A stretch of 64,000 nucleotides of DNA, from the NCBI RefSeq assembly GCF_027111275.1, contig NZ_CP114286.1, forward strand, positions 1,922,001 to 1,986,000, written 5' to 3'. The stretch is from Flavobacterium luteolum (GTDB taxonomy: Bacteria; Bacteroidota; Bacteroidia; Flavobacteriales; Flavobacteriaceae). Below, piece after piece: positions 42,373 through 51,849 of this stretch. The notes beneath the pieces are model-generated. The model saw only the letters and a program-made list of their open reading frames with translations. It searched no databases and was not told where the DNA came from. Numbering within the stretch: position 1 is the stretch's first letter; each line of letters opens with the position of its first letter. The position numbers were made by a program, and so were the translations under genes.

Positions 42373-42462
42373 ATTTTTTAATGTGTCATTAGTCTATTTG
42401 ATAATAAGATAATTCCATACACAGCCTGAATTAATTATCTAATTGCCTCATTTTCTAATTAT
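42373..42462. repeat. About 90-bp spacer repeat, copy 2 (scoA side of bla)
   Basis: attttttaatgtgtca at 42373-42388 and aattaattatctaattg at 42429-42445 match copy 1 exactly. The following cctcattttctaattatct matches it loosely. Each copy starts right at a start codon (scoB or bla) and ends at a stop codon (bla or scoA). Confidence 0.7.
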
Positions 42463-43164
42463 CTAATTTCTAGCTCTTACAGTTCGTTGTTCGATTCGTT
42501 TCTCAAATTTTTCTCCCTGAAAGATACGCTGTACCATGATTCCCGGAATATGAATCTGATTTGGATCTAAAGTTCCAACTGGAACCAATTCTTCTACTTC
42601 TACAATTGTAATTTTTCCAGCTCCAGCCATACAAGCATTGAAGTTTCTGGCTGTTCCTTTGAAAATCAGATTTCCTGCTTCATCACCTTTCCATGCTTTC
42701 ACGATGGCAAAATCGGCTTTGAAAGCTTCTTCCATAATATGCATTTTTCCGTTGAATTCACGAGCTTCTTTTCCTTCTGCTACTTCCGTTCCGTAGCCTG
42801 CTGGAGTATAGAAGGCAGGTATTCCTGCCTGAGCTGCACGACAGCGTTCTGCAAGAGTTCCTTGTGGAGTTAATTCAACTTCTAATTCTCCCGAAAGCAT
42901 CTGACGTTCGAATTCTGCATTTTCTCCCACATAAGAAGAAATCATTTTTTTGATTTGCTTTTTCTGCAGCAATAATCCTAAACCAAAATCATCAACTCCC
43001 GCATTATTTGAAATACAGGTTAAATCTGAAATTGTTGTGTTTACCAACGCTGCAATTGTATTTTCAGGAATACCGCATAATCCGAAACCACCAAACATGA
43101 TGGTCATGCCGTTTTTAATTCCTTCAATAGCTTCCTGAACACTATTTACTTTTTTTGTTATCAT
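42463..43164 (-). CDS. scoA: 3-oxoacid CoA-transferase subunit A
   Basis: The 233-residue alpha subunit has the CoA-binding signature [19 protein letters not shown] near its N-terminus, then [54 protein letters not shown] and a C-terminal [19 protein letters not shown]. With ScoB it forms the active heterotetramer of ketone-body or acetoacetate degradation. It would be transcribed first in a scoA-bla-scoB order. The spacer upstream has TATTTTTA on the minus strand, one base from the -7 consensus. Confidence 0.95.
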   Translation of the reverse strand: MITKKVNSVQEAIEGIKNGMTIMFGGFGLCGIPENTIAALVNTTISDLTCISNNAGVDDFGLGLLLQKKQIKKMISSYVGENAEFERQMLSGELEVELTPQGTLAERCRAAQAGIPAFYTPAGYGTEVAEGKEAREFNGKMHIMEEAFKADFAIVKAWKGDEAGNLIFKGTARNFNACMAGAGKITIVEVEELVPVGTLDPNQIHIPGIMVQRIFQGEKFEKRIEQRTVRARN

Positions 43165-43249
43165 AACAAACTATCTTTATTGCTGAATATTTTTGATAAA
43201 AATAAGATTTTTAGATTAAATTATAACGATTTCGTAAAAATAAAACCAA

Positions 43250-43297
43250 AATAAAAATCCCTTTACTCATCTTCTAAAAGAGTCGTAAAGGGATTGA
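43250..43297 (-). terminator. Intrinsic terminator of the ricT-gldH-PBP1A operon
   Basis: aatccctttac (43256-43266) pairs perfectly with gtaaagggatt (43285-43295). On the minus strand the stem is followed by a T-rich tract, so it ends transcription from 43330. Confidence 0.82.
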
Positions 43298-43329
43298 GAT
43301 ATAATCAGATAAGCTTTATTGCAACATTG

Positions 43330-45636
43330 TTACAATTCAAACTCGTCAGTATTTTGTTCAGTCTGTGTGGTATCTTTTACAACAGCAGGTCTTTGATAGC
43401 AATCTACTTTAATAGAAAGATTTGCCGGACGTTCAAATTCAGCTTTTGAAATCTGAAGATCTTTATCCGCATAACACTTTTTCATATAATAACCCCAAAC
43501 TGGTAAAGCTGCTGTTGCTCCTTGTCCGTAAGTTAAACTTTTGAAACGTGCTGAACGATCTTCGCATCCAACCCAAACTCCAGTAACTAAGTTCGGAACC
43601 ATTCCCATAAACCAGCCATCAGACTGATTCTGTGTTGTTCCTGTTTTACCTGCAATTGGGTTTGTAAACATATATGGATATCCTGTCCAACGGTTATCTC
43701 CGCTTCCACCGCCTTGCGTACGTAAACGCACACCAGAACCGCTTTCGGTAACACCTTGAAGCAATTTGATTACTGCAAAAGCGATATCTTTATTTAAAAC
43801 GTCGTGAGACTCTGGAATTGGTTCATAAATAACCTCACCGCTTTTGTTCTCAATTCTGCTTAAAAACTGTGGCTTTACATAAACTCCCTGGTTTGCAAAT
43901 GTGCTATACGCCGCAACCATATCTTCAACGGTGATATCTACAGCTCCTAAAGCAATAGATGGCTGTACGGGAATTTCTGTTTTAACTCCTAATTTCTTCG
44001 TCAATTCTACAACTGCTTCTGGGCTTGTTCTGTCAATTAATTTAGCCGAAACTGTATTAATAGAAGCCGCCAAAGCTTGCTTTAAAGTCACCATTCCGCG
44101 GTATTTGTAATCAGAGTTTCTTGGCTCCCAATCTTCTGTTACGTGGTGACGCCCTTTATGAATCATAAACGGTCCGTCAAGAATTGAATCGCAAGGCGAC
44201 ATATTAAGTTCTTCAATTGCCGTTGCATAAACGAAAGGTTTAAAAGTAGAACCAACCTGTCTTGCTCCTTGCCCAACGTGATCGTATTGGAAATATTTAT
44301 AATTGATACCTCCAACCCAAGCTTTAATTGCTCCCGTTTGAGGTTCCATCGACATTAAACCAGATTGTAAAAAGTGCTTGTAGTAACGAATAGAATCTAA
44401 TGGCGTCATTACTGTATCTTTTTCTCCTTTCCAAGTAAAGACACGCATTTTTGTTTTTACTTTGAATGAAGCAATAATATCATCTTCGCTTTTATCCATT
44501 TCTTTCATTTGCGCCCAGCGTACAGAATTTTTCATCGCCTGCATCATGATTCTATCTGTCTCAGCTTGAGTAATATTTACGAAAGGAGCATTTTTATTGT
44601 TTTTTTGATCAATAAAAAACTGCTGTTGAAGGTTTTGCATGTGTGCTGCAACAGCTTCTTCTGCATAAGTTTGCATTCTAGAATCTATCGTAGTATATAT
44701 TTTAAGTCCGTCTTTGTAAATATCGTAATCCGATCCGTCTGGTTTTTTATTTTCTGCAACCCATTTCTTCATGTAATCACGAAGATATTCTCTAAAATAA
44801 GTCGCTATACCTTCACGGTGGCTTTCTAGTTTAAATTTCAAAGTAATTGGCAAAGCTTGAAGCCTTTCTTTTTCGGCTTCTGAAATCATTTTTGCTTTTG
44901 CCATTTGAGATAAAACCACATTACGACGGTTTTTTACTCCTTCTGGATTTCTAACGGGATTGTATAAACCTGAGTTTTTGAACATTCCAACCAAAATAGC
45001 CGATTCGTCAACAGTCAAGTCTTTTGGCTCTTTAGAAAAATAAGTCTGTGCAGCAGAACTTACTCCAACAGAATAATTTCCGAAGTCGTAAACATTGCAA
45101 TACATCGCCAAAATTTCATTCTTGGTATATTGCCTTTCCAAACGAATAGCGATAATCCATTCTTTTATTTTTTGTACAATCCTGAAAGGAAGAAATTTAG
45201 ATCCTTCTCCATGAAACAACTGTTTTGCAAGCTGTTGTGTCAATGTACTTGCACCTCCGTTTGTTCCTAAACTAAAAACGGCTCTTAACGTTCCGCGTCC
45301 GTCAATTCCTGAATGTTCGTAGAAACGTGCATCTTCAGTAGCAACAAGCGCTTCAACCAGATTTTTAGGTAAATCTGAATATTTAAGTTGAGATCTGTTG
45401 GTTTTGAAATATTTACCCAACACTACTCCGTCAGAAGAAATAATCTCTGTTGCAAGGTTTGAATCTGGATTTTCTAAATCTTCAAACGAAGGCATAGAGC
45501 CAAATAAACCCCATGAGGCAAATAAGAAGAAAGCTAAAACTCCTAATAAAGAGTAAGCAAATACCCTCCAGAATTTCTTCTTGTAATAATTAATATCCTT
45601 AGTTTTATTTGATGGATTGTTTTTTTTAGCAGCCAT
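43330..45636 (-). CDS. mrcA: Bifunctional penicillin-binding protein 1A
   Basis: The 768-residue class A PBP builds peptidoglycan in the periplasm. A cytoplasmic Lys-rich start is followed by one membrane anchor (about 25-47). The GT51 transglycosylase domain has VEALVATEDARFYEHSG (catalytic Glu101) and GGASTLTQQLAKQLF. The transpeptidase domain has S463-T-F-K in GSTFKPF, S-I-N in AASINTVSAK, and KTGTTQ near residue 664. The short C-terminal tail is acidic. It is the last gene of the ricT-gldH operon, 10 bp after gldH, a gene order I associate with flavobacteria. Confidence 0.95.
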   Translation of the reverse strand: MAAKKNNPSNKTKDINYYKKKFWRVFAYSLLGVLAFFLFASWGLFGSMPSFEDLENPDSNLATEIISSDGVVLGKYFKTNRSQLKYSDLPKNLVEALVATEDARFYEHSGIDGRGTLRAVFSLGTNGGASTLTQQLAKQLFHGEGSKFLPFRIVQKIKEWIIAIRLERQYTKNEILAMYCNVYDFGNYSVGVSSAAQTYFSKEPKDLTVDESAILVGMFKNSGLYNPVRNPEGVKNRRNVVLSQMAKAKMISEAEKERLQALPITLKFKLESHREGIATYFREYLRDYMKKWVAENKKPDGSDYDIYKDGLKIYTTIDSRMQTYAEEAVAAHMQNLQQQFFIDQKNNKNAPFVNITQAETDRIMMQAMKNSVRWAQMKEMDKSEDDIIASFKVKTKMRVFTWKGEKDTVMTPLDSIRYYKHFLQSGLMSMEPQTGAIKAWVGGINYKYFQYDHVGQGARQVGSTFKPFVYATAIEELNMSPCDSILDGPFMIHKGRHHVTEDWEPRNSDYKYRGMVTLKQALAASINTVSAKLIDRTSPEAVVELTKKLGVKTEIPVQPSIALGAVDITVEDMVAAYSTFANQGVYVKPQFLSRIENKSGEVIYEPIPESHDVLNKDIAFAVIKLLQGVTESGSGVRLRTQGGGSGDNRWTGYPYMFTNPIAGKTGTTQNQSDGWFMGMVPNLVTGVWVGCEDRSARFKSLTYGQGATAALPVWGYYMKKCYADKDLQISKAEFERPANLSIKVDCYQRPAVVKDTTQTEQNTDEFEL

Positions 45637-45646
45637 AACTATTTTT

Positions 45647-46126
45647 CTAATCTTTTTGTTCTATTCTAAAACCAACGTCTGTAATTCCTTGTAAAGCTTC
45701 AACTCCAGGAATTTTACCTGATTGTCTAACAGCTTGTTTGATATGAACTTTATATTTTCCTGTAAATTTTACATCTTCCTTGTAAAAGAGTTTACTTTCT
45801 TTTATATCAGAAAATCCATTTCCTAATAAAGTCCCATCTGGCGCTGCCATTTGATATTCTAACGTATCTACTTTTGTGAAACCGCTTGGGGTTTCTAGAG
45901 CCACAATCAAAAACAAATTATTAAACGGATAATTATTGTTATCTCTTATGTTTACAAAGGCATTGTATTTTTTTGTAGAATCTAAAACCGGCAAATCAAA
46001 GCTTATAATACTGTCTTTATGCCAAGCACTTCCAACAGATTTATACTCATCAAATACTCTTTTTTTATCACAAGAAAAAAGAAGTATTGCTGCCAAGAGA
46101 AGAATTCCGCTATTTTTTATTCTCAT
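45647..46126 (-). CDS. gldH: Gliding motility lipoprotein GldH
   Basis: The 159-residue protein has a lipoprotein signal with Cys19 (LLFSC) and the GldH pattern: DKKRVFDEYKSVGSAWHKDS, NAFVNIRDNNNYPFNNLFLI and a C-terminal GITDVGFRIEQ. GldH is one of the lipoproteins needed for gliding and type IX secretion-linked motility in Flavobacterium johnsoniae, though its precise action is not defined. The start ATG overlaps the end of ricT by 17 bp, indicating coupled translation. PBP1A follows. This gene is strong evidence for the taxonomic placement. Confidence 0.92.
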   Translation of the reverse strand: MRIKNSGILLLAAILLFSCDKKRVFDEYKSVGSAWHKDSIISFDLPVLDSTKKYNAFVNIRDNNNYPFNNLFLIVALETPSGFTKVDTLEYQMAAPDGTLLGNGFSDIKESKLFYKEDVKFTGKYKVHIKQAVRQSGKIPGVEALQGITDVGFRIEQKD

Positions 46127-47513
46127 TTTTAGTATTCGTTATTGGTTTCCTAGGTTCAGCAGGTTTATTTTCATTTGAATTTTGCTTATTCGGATTGTTT
46201 TTATTCGAATTATGCTTTTTCTTATGATTTGGCTTATTTGGATTGTTTGGTTTAGTCCCAGCATTGCCATTATTTGCATTTCCAGCGTTGTTTGGATTAT
46301 TATTTCCTACTGGTTTAGCATTGTTATTCGTATTTTTCTCCTGCTGTGGTTTTACCGGAGTTGCAACACCAGCCGTTTCCGTACTTTGCTTGCGTTTGCG
46401 ATTTGGTTTTTTCTTTCTTTTTGGCTGGTCAAAACGAGTCAAACTCTCTTGTCCCATTGCATTATTGAAATCTTTTTCTGGTTCTGCAACTACCTCAACA
46501 GCAAAATCTTCTAGAGATGAGACTTTGTTTTTCTGTTTATTTTCAGCAATAATTTCTTTTACCTGATCAATTTTTAAAACATGCCAGTTTGCGAAATTAT
46601 TGGTGTAAGCAAACCACATTAAACCTTTAAAAATATCTTGTTTTTGGCAAACAGCGTCTCCTTTTTCTGTTACTAGTTTTGTATCATAATCAGGAAAATC
46701 TTTTAACGCGTCCATGTAAGTGTCTAACTCATAGTTTAAACAGCATTTTAATTTACCGCATTGCCCCGCCAATTTCTGCGGATTCAATGACAATTGCTGA
46801 TAACGAGCTGCCGATGTATTTACACTTCTAAAATCTGTTAACCAAGTAGAACAGCAAAGTTCACGTCCGCAAGAACCAACTCCACCTAAACGAGCCGCTT
46901 CCTGACGGAAACCAACTTGTTTCATCTCTACTCTAGTACTGAATTCTTTCGCAAAATCTTTAATCAGCATTCTAAAATCGACACGATCATTTGCTGTATA
47001 GTAAAAAGTCGCTTTAGAACCGTCTCCTTGAAATTCGATATCCGAAATTTTCATTTCCAATTTATGCTGAATTGCCAATTCGCGAGCACGAACTTTCATT
47101 GGCTCTTCACGATCACGCGCTACAGACCAGATATCAATATCTTTTTGAGATGCTTTTCTATAAATTTTCGGAACATCATTACTTTCGTAATTCACTCCTT
47201 TTTTCTTCATTTGAATCTTTACCAATTCTCCTGTAAGAGTCACAATTCCAATATCATGTCCTGGCGATGCAACAGTTGCTACGATGTCGCCAATACTTAA
47301 AGTTAATCTCTCCGAATTTCTAAAAAATTCCTTGCGTCCGTTTTTAAAACGAACCTCAACACAATCAAAAATCGCCTCTCCATTAGAAGGACTCATGTTC
47401 GAAAGCCAGTCAAAAACCGTCAATTTATTGCAGCTATCGGTGCCGCAAGTCCCATTATTTTTACAACCTTTTGGTGCGCCACCGTCTGAGGTTGAACAAC
47501 TTGTACATGCCAT
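46110..47513 (-). CDS. ricT: RicT (PSP1/YaaT family) protein
   Basis: The 467-residue protein has the PSP1 domain (about 50-330): RELCCSTWLTDF, then LAGQCGKLKCCLNYELDTYM, whose cysteines match the iron-sulfur-binding RicT/YaaT core. The N-terminus has additional Cys, CTSCSTSDGG and CKNNGTCGTDSC. In Bacillus subtilis RicT belongs to the RicAFT complex that steers RNase Y cleavage, but no RicA or RicF partner is seen here. After residue about 370 the tail is low-complexity, rich in Asn, Lys and Pro, and probably disordered. It is the first gene of the operon with gldH and PBP1A. Confidence 0.9.
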   Translation of the reverse strand: MACTSCSTSDGGAPKGCKNNGTCGTDSCNKLTVFDWLSNMSPSNGEAIFDCVEVRFKNGRKEFFRNSERLTLSIGDIVATVASPGHDIGIVTLTGELVKIQMKKKGVNYESNDVPKIYRKASQKDIDIWSVARDREEPMKVRARELAIQHKLEMKISDIEFQGDGSKATFYYTANDRVDFRMLIKDFAKEFSTRVEMKQVGFRQEAARLGGVGSCGRELCCSTWLTDFRSVNTSAARYQQLSLNPQKLAGQCGKLKCCLNYELDTYMDALKDFPDYDTKLVTEKGDAVCQKQDIFKGLMWFAYTNNFANWHVLKIDQVKEIIAENKQKNKVSSLEDFAVEVVAEPEKDFNNAMGQESLTRFDQPKRKKKPNRKRKQSTETAGVATPVKPQQEKNTNNNAKPVGNNNPNNAGNANNGNAGTKPNNPNKPNHKKKHNSNKNNPNKQNSNENKPAEPRKPITNTKNENKK

Positions 47514-47864
47514 AATTATATATGTAGTGCTGCCAGAATGCAGCTTAAGTTCATAAACGTTTGATCGGTAAAGATAGTATTTTTTTTATTTTGCTTTTTA
47601 TGCATAAAAACTAAAGGCCTGTTAAATAAAAAAACGAGTTTTTTTGTACGTAAATTTCTACCAAAACACTCGGCTTCTCTTCTTGTTTTTAAAATATTCT
47701 TCAAAAAAACCTTTATTCTGTAAGTTTTATGACCTAAAATGGTAATTTAACTTTTCATCCTGAAATATATTTGCCATTTTTATGTTTTATCTTACAACAT
47801 GGTTAGAAAAAGCCCAATTTTAGGCACTTTCAAATCTTAATCTTTCATTTTAAAATTCATCACA
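47514..47864. other. 351-bp divergent spacer with a putative promoter, no gene
   Basis: This region separates ricT (leftward) from the ankyrin cluster (rightward). I see no gene. On the minus strand TATCTTTA near 47570-47577 is one base from the -7 consensus for ricT. On the plus strand TATATTTG at 47766-47773 is an exact match for the ankyrin cluster. Confidence 0.6.
47766..47773 (+). promoter_or_regulatory. Putative -7 promoter element for the ankyrin cluster
   Basis: TATATTTG matches TAnnTTTG exactly. The leader to the ATG at 47865 would be about 85 nt, longer than for most genes here. Confidence 0.5.
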
Positions 47865-49046
47865 ATGCAAACACAAAACCAGATTGAAAATTTCCTTTTT
47901 CAGGGAAAATTTGACGAGGCCAGAGAATGCCTAAATAACGGAGAAAAATTTAACGAACAATATCTAAAAAACAATTTTTCGCAGATTGCTGGTAAAATCA
48001 TTGATGCCAAAGAAATTGATTTTATAGAAAAATTAATAAAAGCCGGATTTATTGAAACTGATATTTACGAATTGGACAGTTTTGATCAATCTATTTTCAA
48101 ATCTTTAAGTTTATATTTAAAAGATGATGAAGAGTCAATTGCTTTTTTCAAGGAATTTATGTCGAAAATGGATAACATCAACGATGAAATAAGCGATAAA
48201 ACCCTTCTTGGTTATTTTCTTGAAAAAGGTGTTTCGCCAAAAATAGTTCAAGTTTTAGTTGATGATTTTGGGGCTAACACTCAGTATAAGAACAATGCAG
48301 ACGAAAATTTCATTCATGCTGTTTTGAATGTTTACGGACTAGATCCTGAAAAAGTAAAAGAGTACATAGCCATTTTGACAAATAGCGGAGTTGACATTAA
48401 CGAAAAAAATATCGTTGGAACTACTCCACTTTTATGTGCCGTAAAAAGAAACAGAAAAGAACTAATCCCTTTTTTACTAGAAAACGGAGCAGATCCAAAC
48501 GAAACTGACAACCTCAACAATACTGCTTTTTATTATGCTGTTGCTGAACAGTTTTCATTTGATATGTATGATGCCTTAACTTCAATTTCTTCTCCTAATT
48601 TTAATATTGTAAATAAAGACGGCCGAACTCTATTTACTAGTTTTATCAGTTCTGCTTCGGGTTCTGCAAGTGATATTTCATTCATAGAACGATTATTGTC
48701 TGATGGCGCCGATGTAAATTTCTGCGCTCAATATTACGGACAGCCTAAATCAGGAATTGATTTTATTGTCGAAAAGAAATCGGATATCTTAAAATCTGTT
48801 TTAGAAAATGTTTCTTTAGATATAAATGAACAAGACAATCAAGGAAACACCATTTTGCATAAAGTATGCGCTTATAATGTCAATTACGACGCAGAAATGG
48901 CAAAAGAAACGTATAGAAAAGTAAAACTGTTATTAGATCAAGGTGCAGATATTTCTATTACAAACGACAAAGACGAAACTGCTTTAATGCTTGCTTCTGG
49001 CGATAATCTGAAAATTAAAACAGTCGAACTTTTAATGAAACAATAA
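47865..49046 (+). CDS. Ankyrin repeat protein
   Basis: The 393-residue protein has no signal peptide. The first 100 residues are charged and helical. Ankyrin units are clear at about 145-215 (DENFIHAVLNVYG, GTTPLLCAVKRNRKELIPFL, ENGADPNETDNLNNTAFYYA) and at about 265-393 (LLSDGADVNFC, QGNTILHKVC, LLDQGADISITNDKDETALM). Ankyrin stacks mediate protein binding; no enzymatic domain is attached. The second ankyrin gene begins 29 bp downstream. It is the first gene of a five-gene same-strand cluster. Confidence 0.85.
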   Translation: MQTQNQIENFLFQGKFDEARECLNNGEKFNEQYLKNNFSQIAGKIIDAKEIDFIEKLIKAGFIETDIYELDSFDQSIFKSLSLYLKDDEESIAFFKEFMSKMDNINDEISDKTLLGYFLEKGVSPKIVQVLVDDFGANTQYKNNADENFIHAVLNVYGLDPEKVKEYIAILTNSGVDINEKNIVGTTPLLCAVKRNRKELIPFLLENGADPNETDNLNNTAFYYAVAEQFSFDMYDALTSISSPNFNIVNKDGRTLFTSFISSASGSASDISFIERLLSDGADVNFCAQYYGQPKSGIDFIVEKKSDILKSVLENVSLDINEQDNQGNTILHKVCAYNVNYDAEMAKETYRKVKLLLDQGADISITNDKDETALMLASGDNLKIKTVELLMKQ

Positions 49047-49075
49047 AACGATCATTTACTTAAAATTACTCAAAG

Positions 49076-50422
49076 ATGTCAATGTCATTTATAGTTGCCT
49101 GCGAAAATGGGAACCGAAAAATAGCCGAATTGCTGCTTCAGAACAAAGAAGTAGACGTAAAATATACTGATGAAAAAGGAAGAACTGCAATTCATTATGC
49201 CGCGCACCGCGGTTATCTTGATATTGTAAAAATTCTACACGAAGAAGGTGCCGATATTAACTACGAAGATCATCAGGGAGAAACGCCTTTGTACTTTGCC
49301 TGTCTTCAAAAACAGAAACAAACTGCACTTTATCTTTTAGAAAATGGAGCAGAAATCACAAAGAATGATAAATACGGAAATAGTCTCCTACATTTAGTCG
49401 TTCAAACGGCTCAAATCGAAATCGCAACAAAGTTGCTTCAAGCCGGAACGGATGTTAATCTACTGAATAACAATGGAGAAACCCCTTTAATATTAGCTTC
49501 AACAAAATTAAACAGAGAAATTATCCAACTGCTTTTAGACAATGGAGCCGATATTAACGTAACCGATAAACAGGGAAATACGCCACTTATTTATGCTTGC
49601 TATACCAAATCGATTCCGATGGTGACTTTGCTCTTGGACAATGGCGCTGAGATAAACCACACTAATCATTCTGGCGAAAATGCGCTTTTAATTGCTTGCT
49701 ACGAAACCAACAGAATGTTAGCTAAATTATTGATTGAAAGAGGATCAGATGTATTTACTTCAAGCAATAATGGATATTCTCCTATTTGGTACGCTTGCGC
49801 GAATAATCAAAAGGAGATTGTGGCCTTGTTTTTAGAAAACGGAGTTGATGTGAACTATAGCAAGCCCGTCGCCAGCGATACTTCATCTATGAATGATTAT
49901 TTGGATTGGATTGTAAGCGCAACAAATATTTCAAATGAATCTACTTTTACCCTTAACGATTCTTATACTTATGGAGGTGAAAGCCTGTTGCACGTAGCTA
50001 CCAAAAAAGGAAATTTAAGCATGGTGAAACTGCTTATTGAAGCTGGAGCAAACATTAACATTCAAGACGAATCTGGAAATACGCCTTTGCATTACAGTGC
50101 CGCTAATGGTAAGAAAGATGTTGTAAAATATTTATTAGACAACAAAGCCGATGCTTCAATCGTAAACGTAAAAGAACAAAAAGCGATTGATTACTCGAAT
50201 GTAAAAGGCTTTAATGAAATTACAGAACTAATTCTGAAATACGCTCCGTCTGGAACTGTTGTAACCTCCATAAATGTTCCGCAAGAAGCACCAAAAACTG
50301 AAGCTTCAAATTCGATGGAAGCAAAGAAAAAGGCATTATTAGATTTAAAAGAACTTCTAGATGCTGGAATTTTGACTTCGGAAGAATTTGACGCTGAGAA
50401 AAGTAAAATATTAAAAGGATAA
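49076..50422 (+). CDS. Ankyrin repeat protein with C-terminal SHOCT domain
   Basis: The 448-residue protein consists of about ten regular ankyrin repeats (about residues 3-385), each with a T-P-L-x-x-A core and an ending such as LLDNGADINVTDKQGNTPL. An insert of roughly 35 residues (about 262-297) breaks the array. The last 35 residues, ALLDLKELLDAGILTSEEFD, form a SHOCT domain, a short helix pair usually found at the end of bacterial proteins and thought to mediate oligomerisation. It has two Met options at 49076 and 49082; either is possible. The combination is cytosolic and presumably scaffolding. Confidence 0.88.
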   Translation: MSMSFIVACENGNRKIAELLLQNKEVDVKYTDEKGRTAIHYAAHRGYLDIVKILHEEGADINYEDHQGETPLYFACLQKQKQTALYLLENGAEITKNDKYGNSLLHLVVQTAQIEIATKLLQAGTDVNLLNNNGETPLILASTKLNREIIQLLLDNGADINVTDKQGNTPLIYACYTKSIPMVTLLLDNGAEINHTNHSGENALLIACYETNRMLAKLLIERGSDVFTSSNNGYSPIWYACANNQKEIVALFLENGVDVNYSKPVASDTSSMNDYLDWIVSATNISNESTFTLNDSYTYGGESLLHVATKKGNLSMVKLLIEAGANINIQDESGNTPLHYSAANGKKDVVKYLLDNKADASIVNVKEQKAIDYSNVKGFNEITELILKYAPSGTVVTSINVPQEAPKTEASNSMEAKKKALLDLKELLDAGILTSEEFDAEKSKILKG

Positions 50423-50442
50423 ACAATAAATAAATTTAAAAA

Positions 50443-50985
50443 ATGAAAAAAATCTTAAATGCCACAACTCTATTTTTAGTATTAATTGCCGGAAGCTTAG
50501 TTTCTACATCTTGCACCAACCTCTCTCCAGAAAAAACCTTTGAAATTGCAGCTTTAAATTCGAATTTGTTATCTCGTTTTGGAAGTAAGGAAATTAATGA
50601 AAAGCTTCAATCTGAGCCTCAGGTTTATGACGAAACGCAAAAGAAAATGATTCCGTCTACTTATCAAGATTCTTTTAAATACGATATAACTAATTTAGAA
50701 GCTAGATTAAAAACGATTCAGGACATACCAGAAGATGAAGACAACAAAGAGCTTCTTCAGGCCTCAAAAGATTTGTTTTCTTATGCAATTGCGAAACAAA
50801 AGGAAGGTTATGTACCAATCGCAAAGTTGAAAGACGAAAAAGCTTCTCCAGAACAAATTGAAAAAGCAATTGCTGATTTTGATGCTTCAACTCAAAGCGA
50901 AATAGATGCAAAATTTACTAAATTGATGAATGTGGCACAAACTTATGTTGATAAGCACAATATCAATGCTAAAATTGGAATCTAA
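50443..50985 (+). CDS. Putative lipoprotein, helical
   Basis: The 180-residue product has a signal peptide with a lipobox-like VSTSC (Cys24). The rest is charged and helical, without recognised motifs; EDEDNKELLQASKDLFSYAI and SPEQIEKAIADFDAST look like paired helices. I do not recognise it. It starts 20 bp after the SHOCT-ankyrin gene, so cotranscription is likely, but the export signal means its product is separated from the cytosolic ankyrin proteins. Confidence 0.68.
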   Translation: MKKILNATTLFLVLIAGSLVSTSCTNLSPEKTFEIAALNSNLLSRFGSKEINEKLQSEPQVYDETQKKMIPSTYQDSFKYDITNLEARLKTIQDIPEDEDNKELLQASKDLFSYAIAKQKEGYVPIAKLKDEKASPEQIEKAIADFDASTQSEIDAKFTKLMNVAQTYVDKHNINAKIGI

Positions 50986-51066
50986 ATTTTCTCCTGCTGG
51001 CGCAAATTTTATACTAGCGCCAGCATTAGATTTTAGCAAGAAAATTGTAAAACAAGCTCAAAAAAT

Positions 51067-51822
51067 ATGATAAAAAAATACTCTCTAATTATTGGAACAT
51101 TTGCATTGCTAGCAATTACCAGTAGCTGTAAAGATGATAAAAGCAGTAATAAGAAATCAAATAATGCCGAAATAACAGATTTACAAGAAATCCCAGAAGT
51201 AGATGAAACTACTGTTGTGACCAAAAAGAATCCAACCGACTTTATTCCTAAAAACTTTGTGGCTTTTGACACTATTTACGGCGATTTAAATAAAGACGGA
51301 TTAGACGATTGTATACTAATTATTAAAGGCACCGATAAAAGCAAAGTAATTACAGATGAATATCGTGGTGAATTGGATAGAAACCGAAGAGGTATTATTG
51401 TTCTCCTTAACAAAAAAGGCAGTTACGAATTGTTTACAAAAAATGAAAGCTGTTTTTCTTCCGAAAATGAAGATGGTGGCGCTTATTATGCGCCTGAGTT
51501 AGAAGTAGAAATAACGAAAGAAAAACTATTTATAAGTTACGCGTATGGAAGATACGGTTACTGGCAATATATGTTTAGGCTTCAAGATAATGATTTAGCT
51601 CTTATTGGTTATGATTCTAGCAGTAATAATGGTCCTGTAGTAAATGTCGAAACCAGTATAAACTTCCTTACCAGAAAAAAGATTACCAATGTAAACACAA
51701 ATGATGATGCAGACAGCGGTGAAGAAGTGTTCGAAAAAACCGAAACAAAAATTGCAAGAACTAAGCTTCTGAAATTATCTGGAATTAAAGATTTTGATGA
51801 ACTTCGTTTTTTTGATGAATAG
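51067..51822 (+). CDS. Hypothetical lipoprotein with EF-hand-like loop
   Basis: The 251-residue product has a lipobox ending TSSC (Cys21). After a Ser/Lys-rich linker comes FDTIYGDLNKDGLDDCILII, where D-x-N-x-D-G-x-x-D is a calcium-binding loop of the FG-GAP/VCBS or dockerin style. Beta strands follow, with YGRYGYWQYMFRL. A related D-x-N-x-D-G-x-x-D loop occurs in the next gene, so the two may be distant relatives. The function is unknown. Confidence 0.7.
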   Translation: MIKKYSLIIGTFALLAITSSCKDDKSSNKKSNNAEITDLQEIPEVDETTVVTKKNPTDFIPKNFVAFDTIYGDLNKDGLDDCILIIKGTDKSKVITDEYRGELDRNRRGIIVLLNKKGSYELFTKNESCFSSENEDGGAYYAPELEVEITKEKLFISYAYGRYGYWQYMFRLQDNDLALIGYDSSSNNGPVVNVETSINFLTRKKITNVNTNDDADSGEEVFEKTETKIARTKLLKLSGIKDFDELRFFDE

Positions 51823-51849
51823 TTTCATAAACCTTATCCCGAATAAAGC

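Noticed and set aside
46182..46566. Two overlapping plus-strand frames rich in Phe, Leu and Ile
   Set aside because: They are the antisense of the low-complexity Asn/Lys tail of RicT, which automatically gives long open hydrophobic frames.
47516..47704. Minus-strand frame of 62 codons in the ricT upstream spacer
   Set aside because: No recognisable features, unusual residue mix, and it would overlap the likely ricT promoter.
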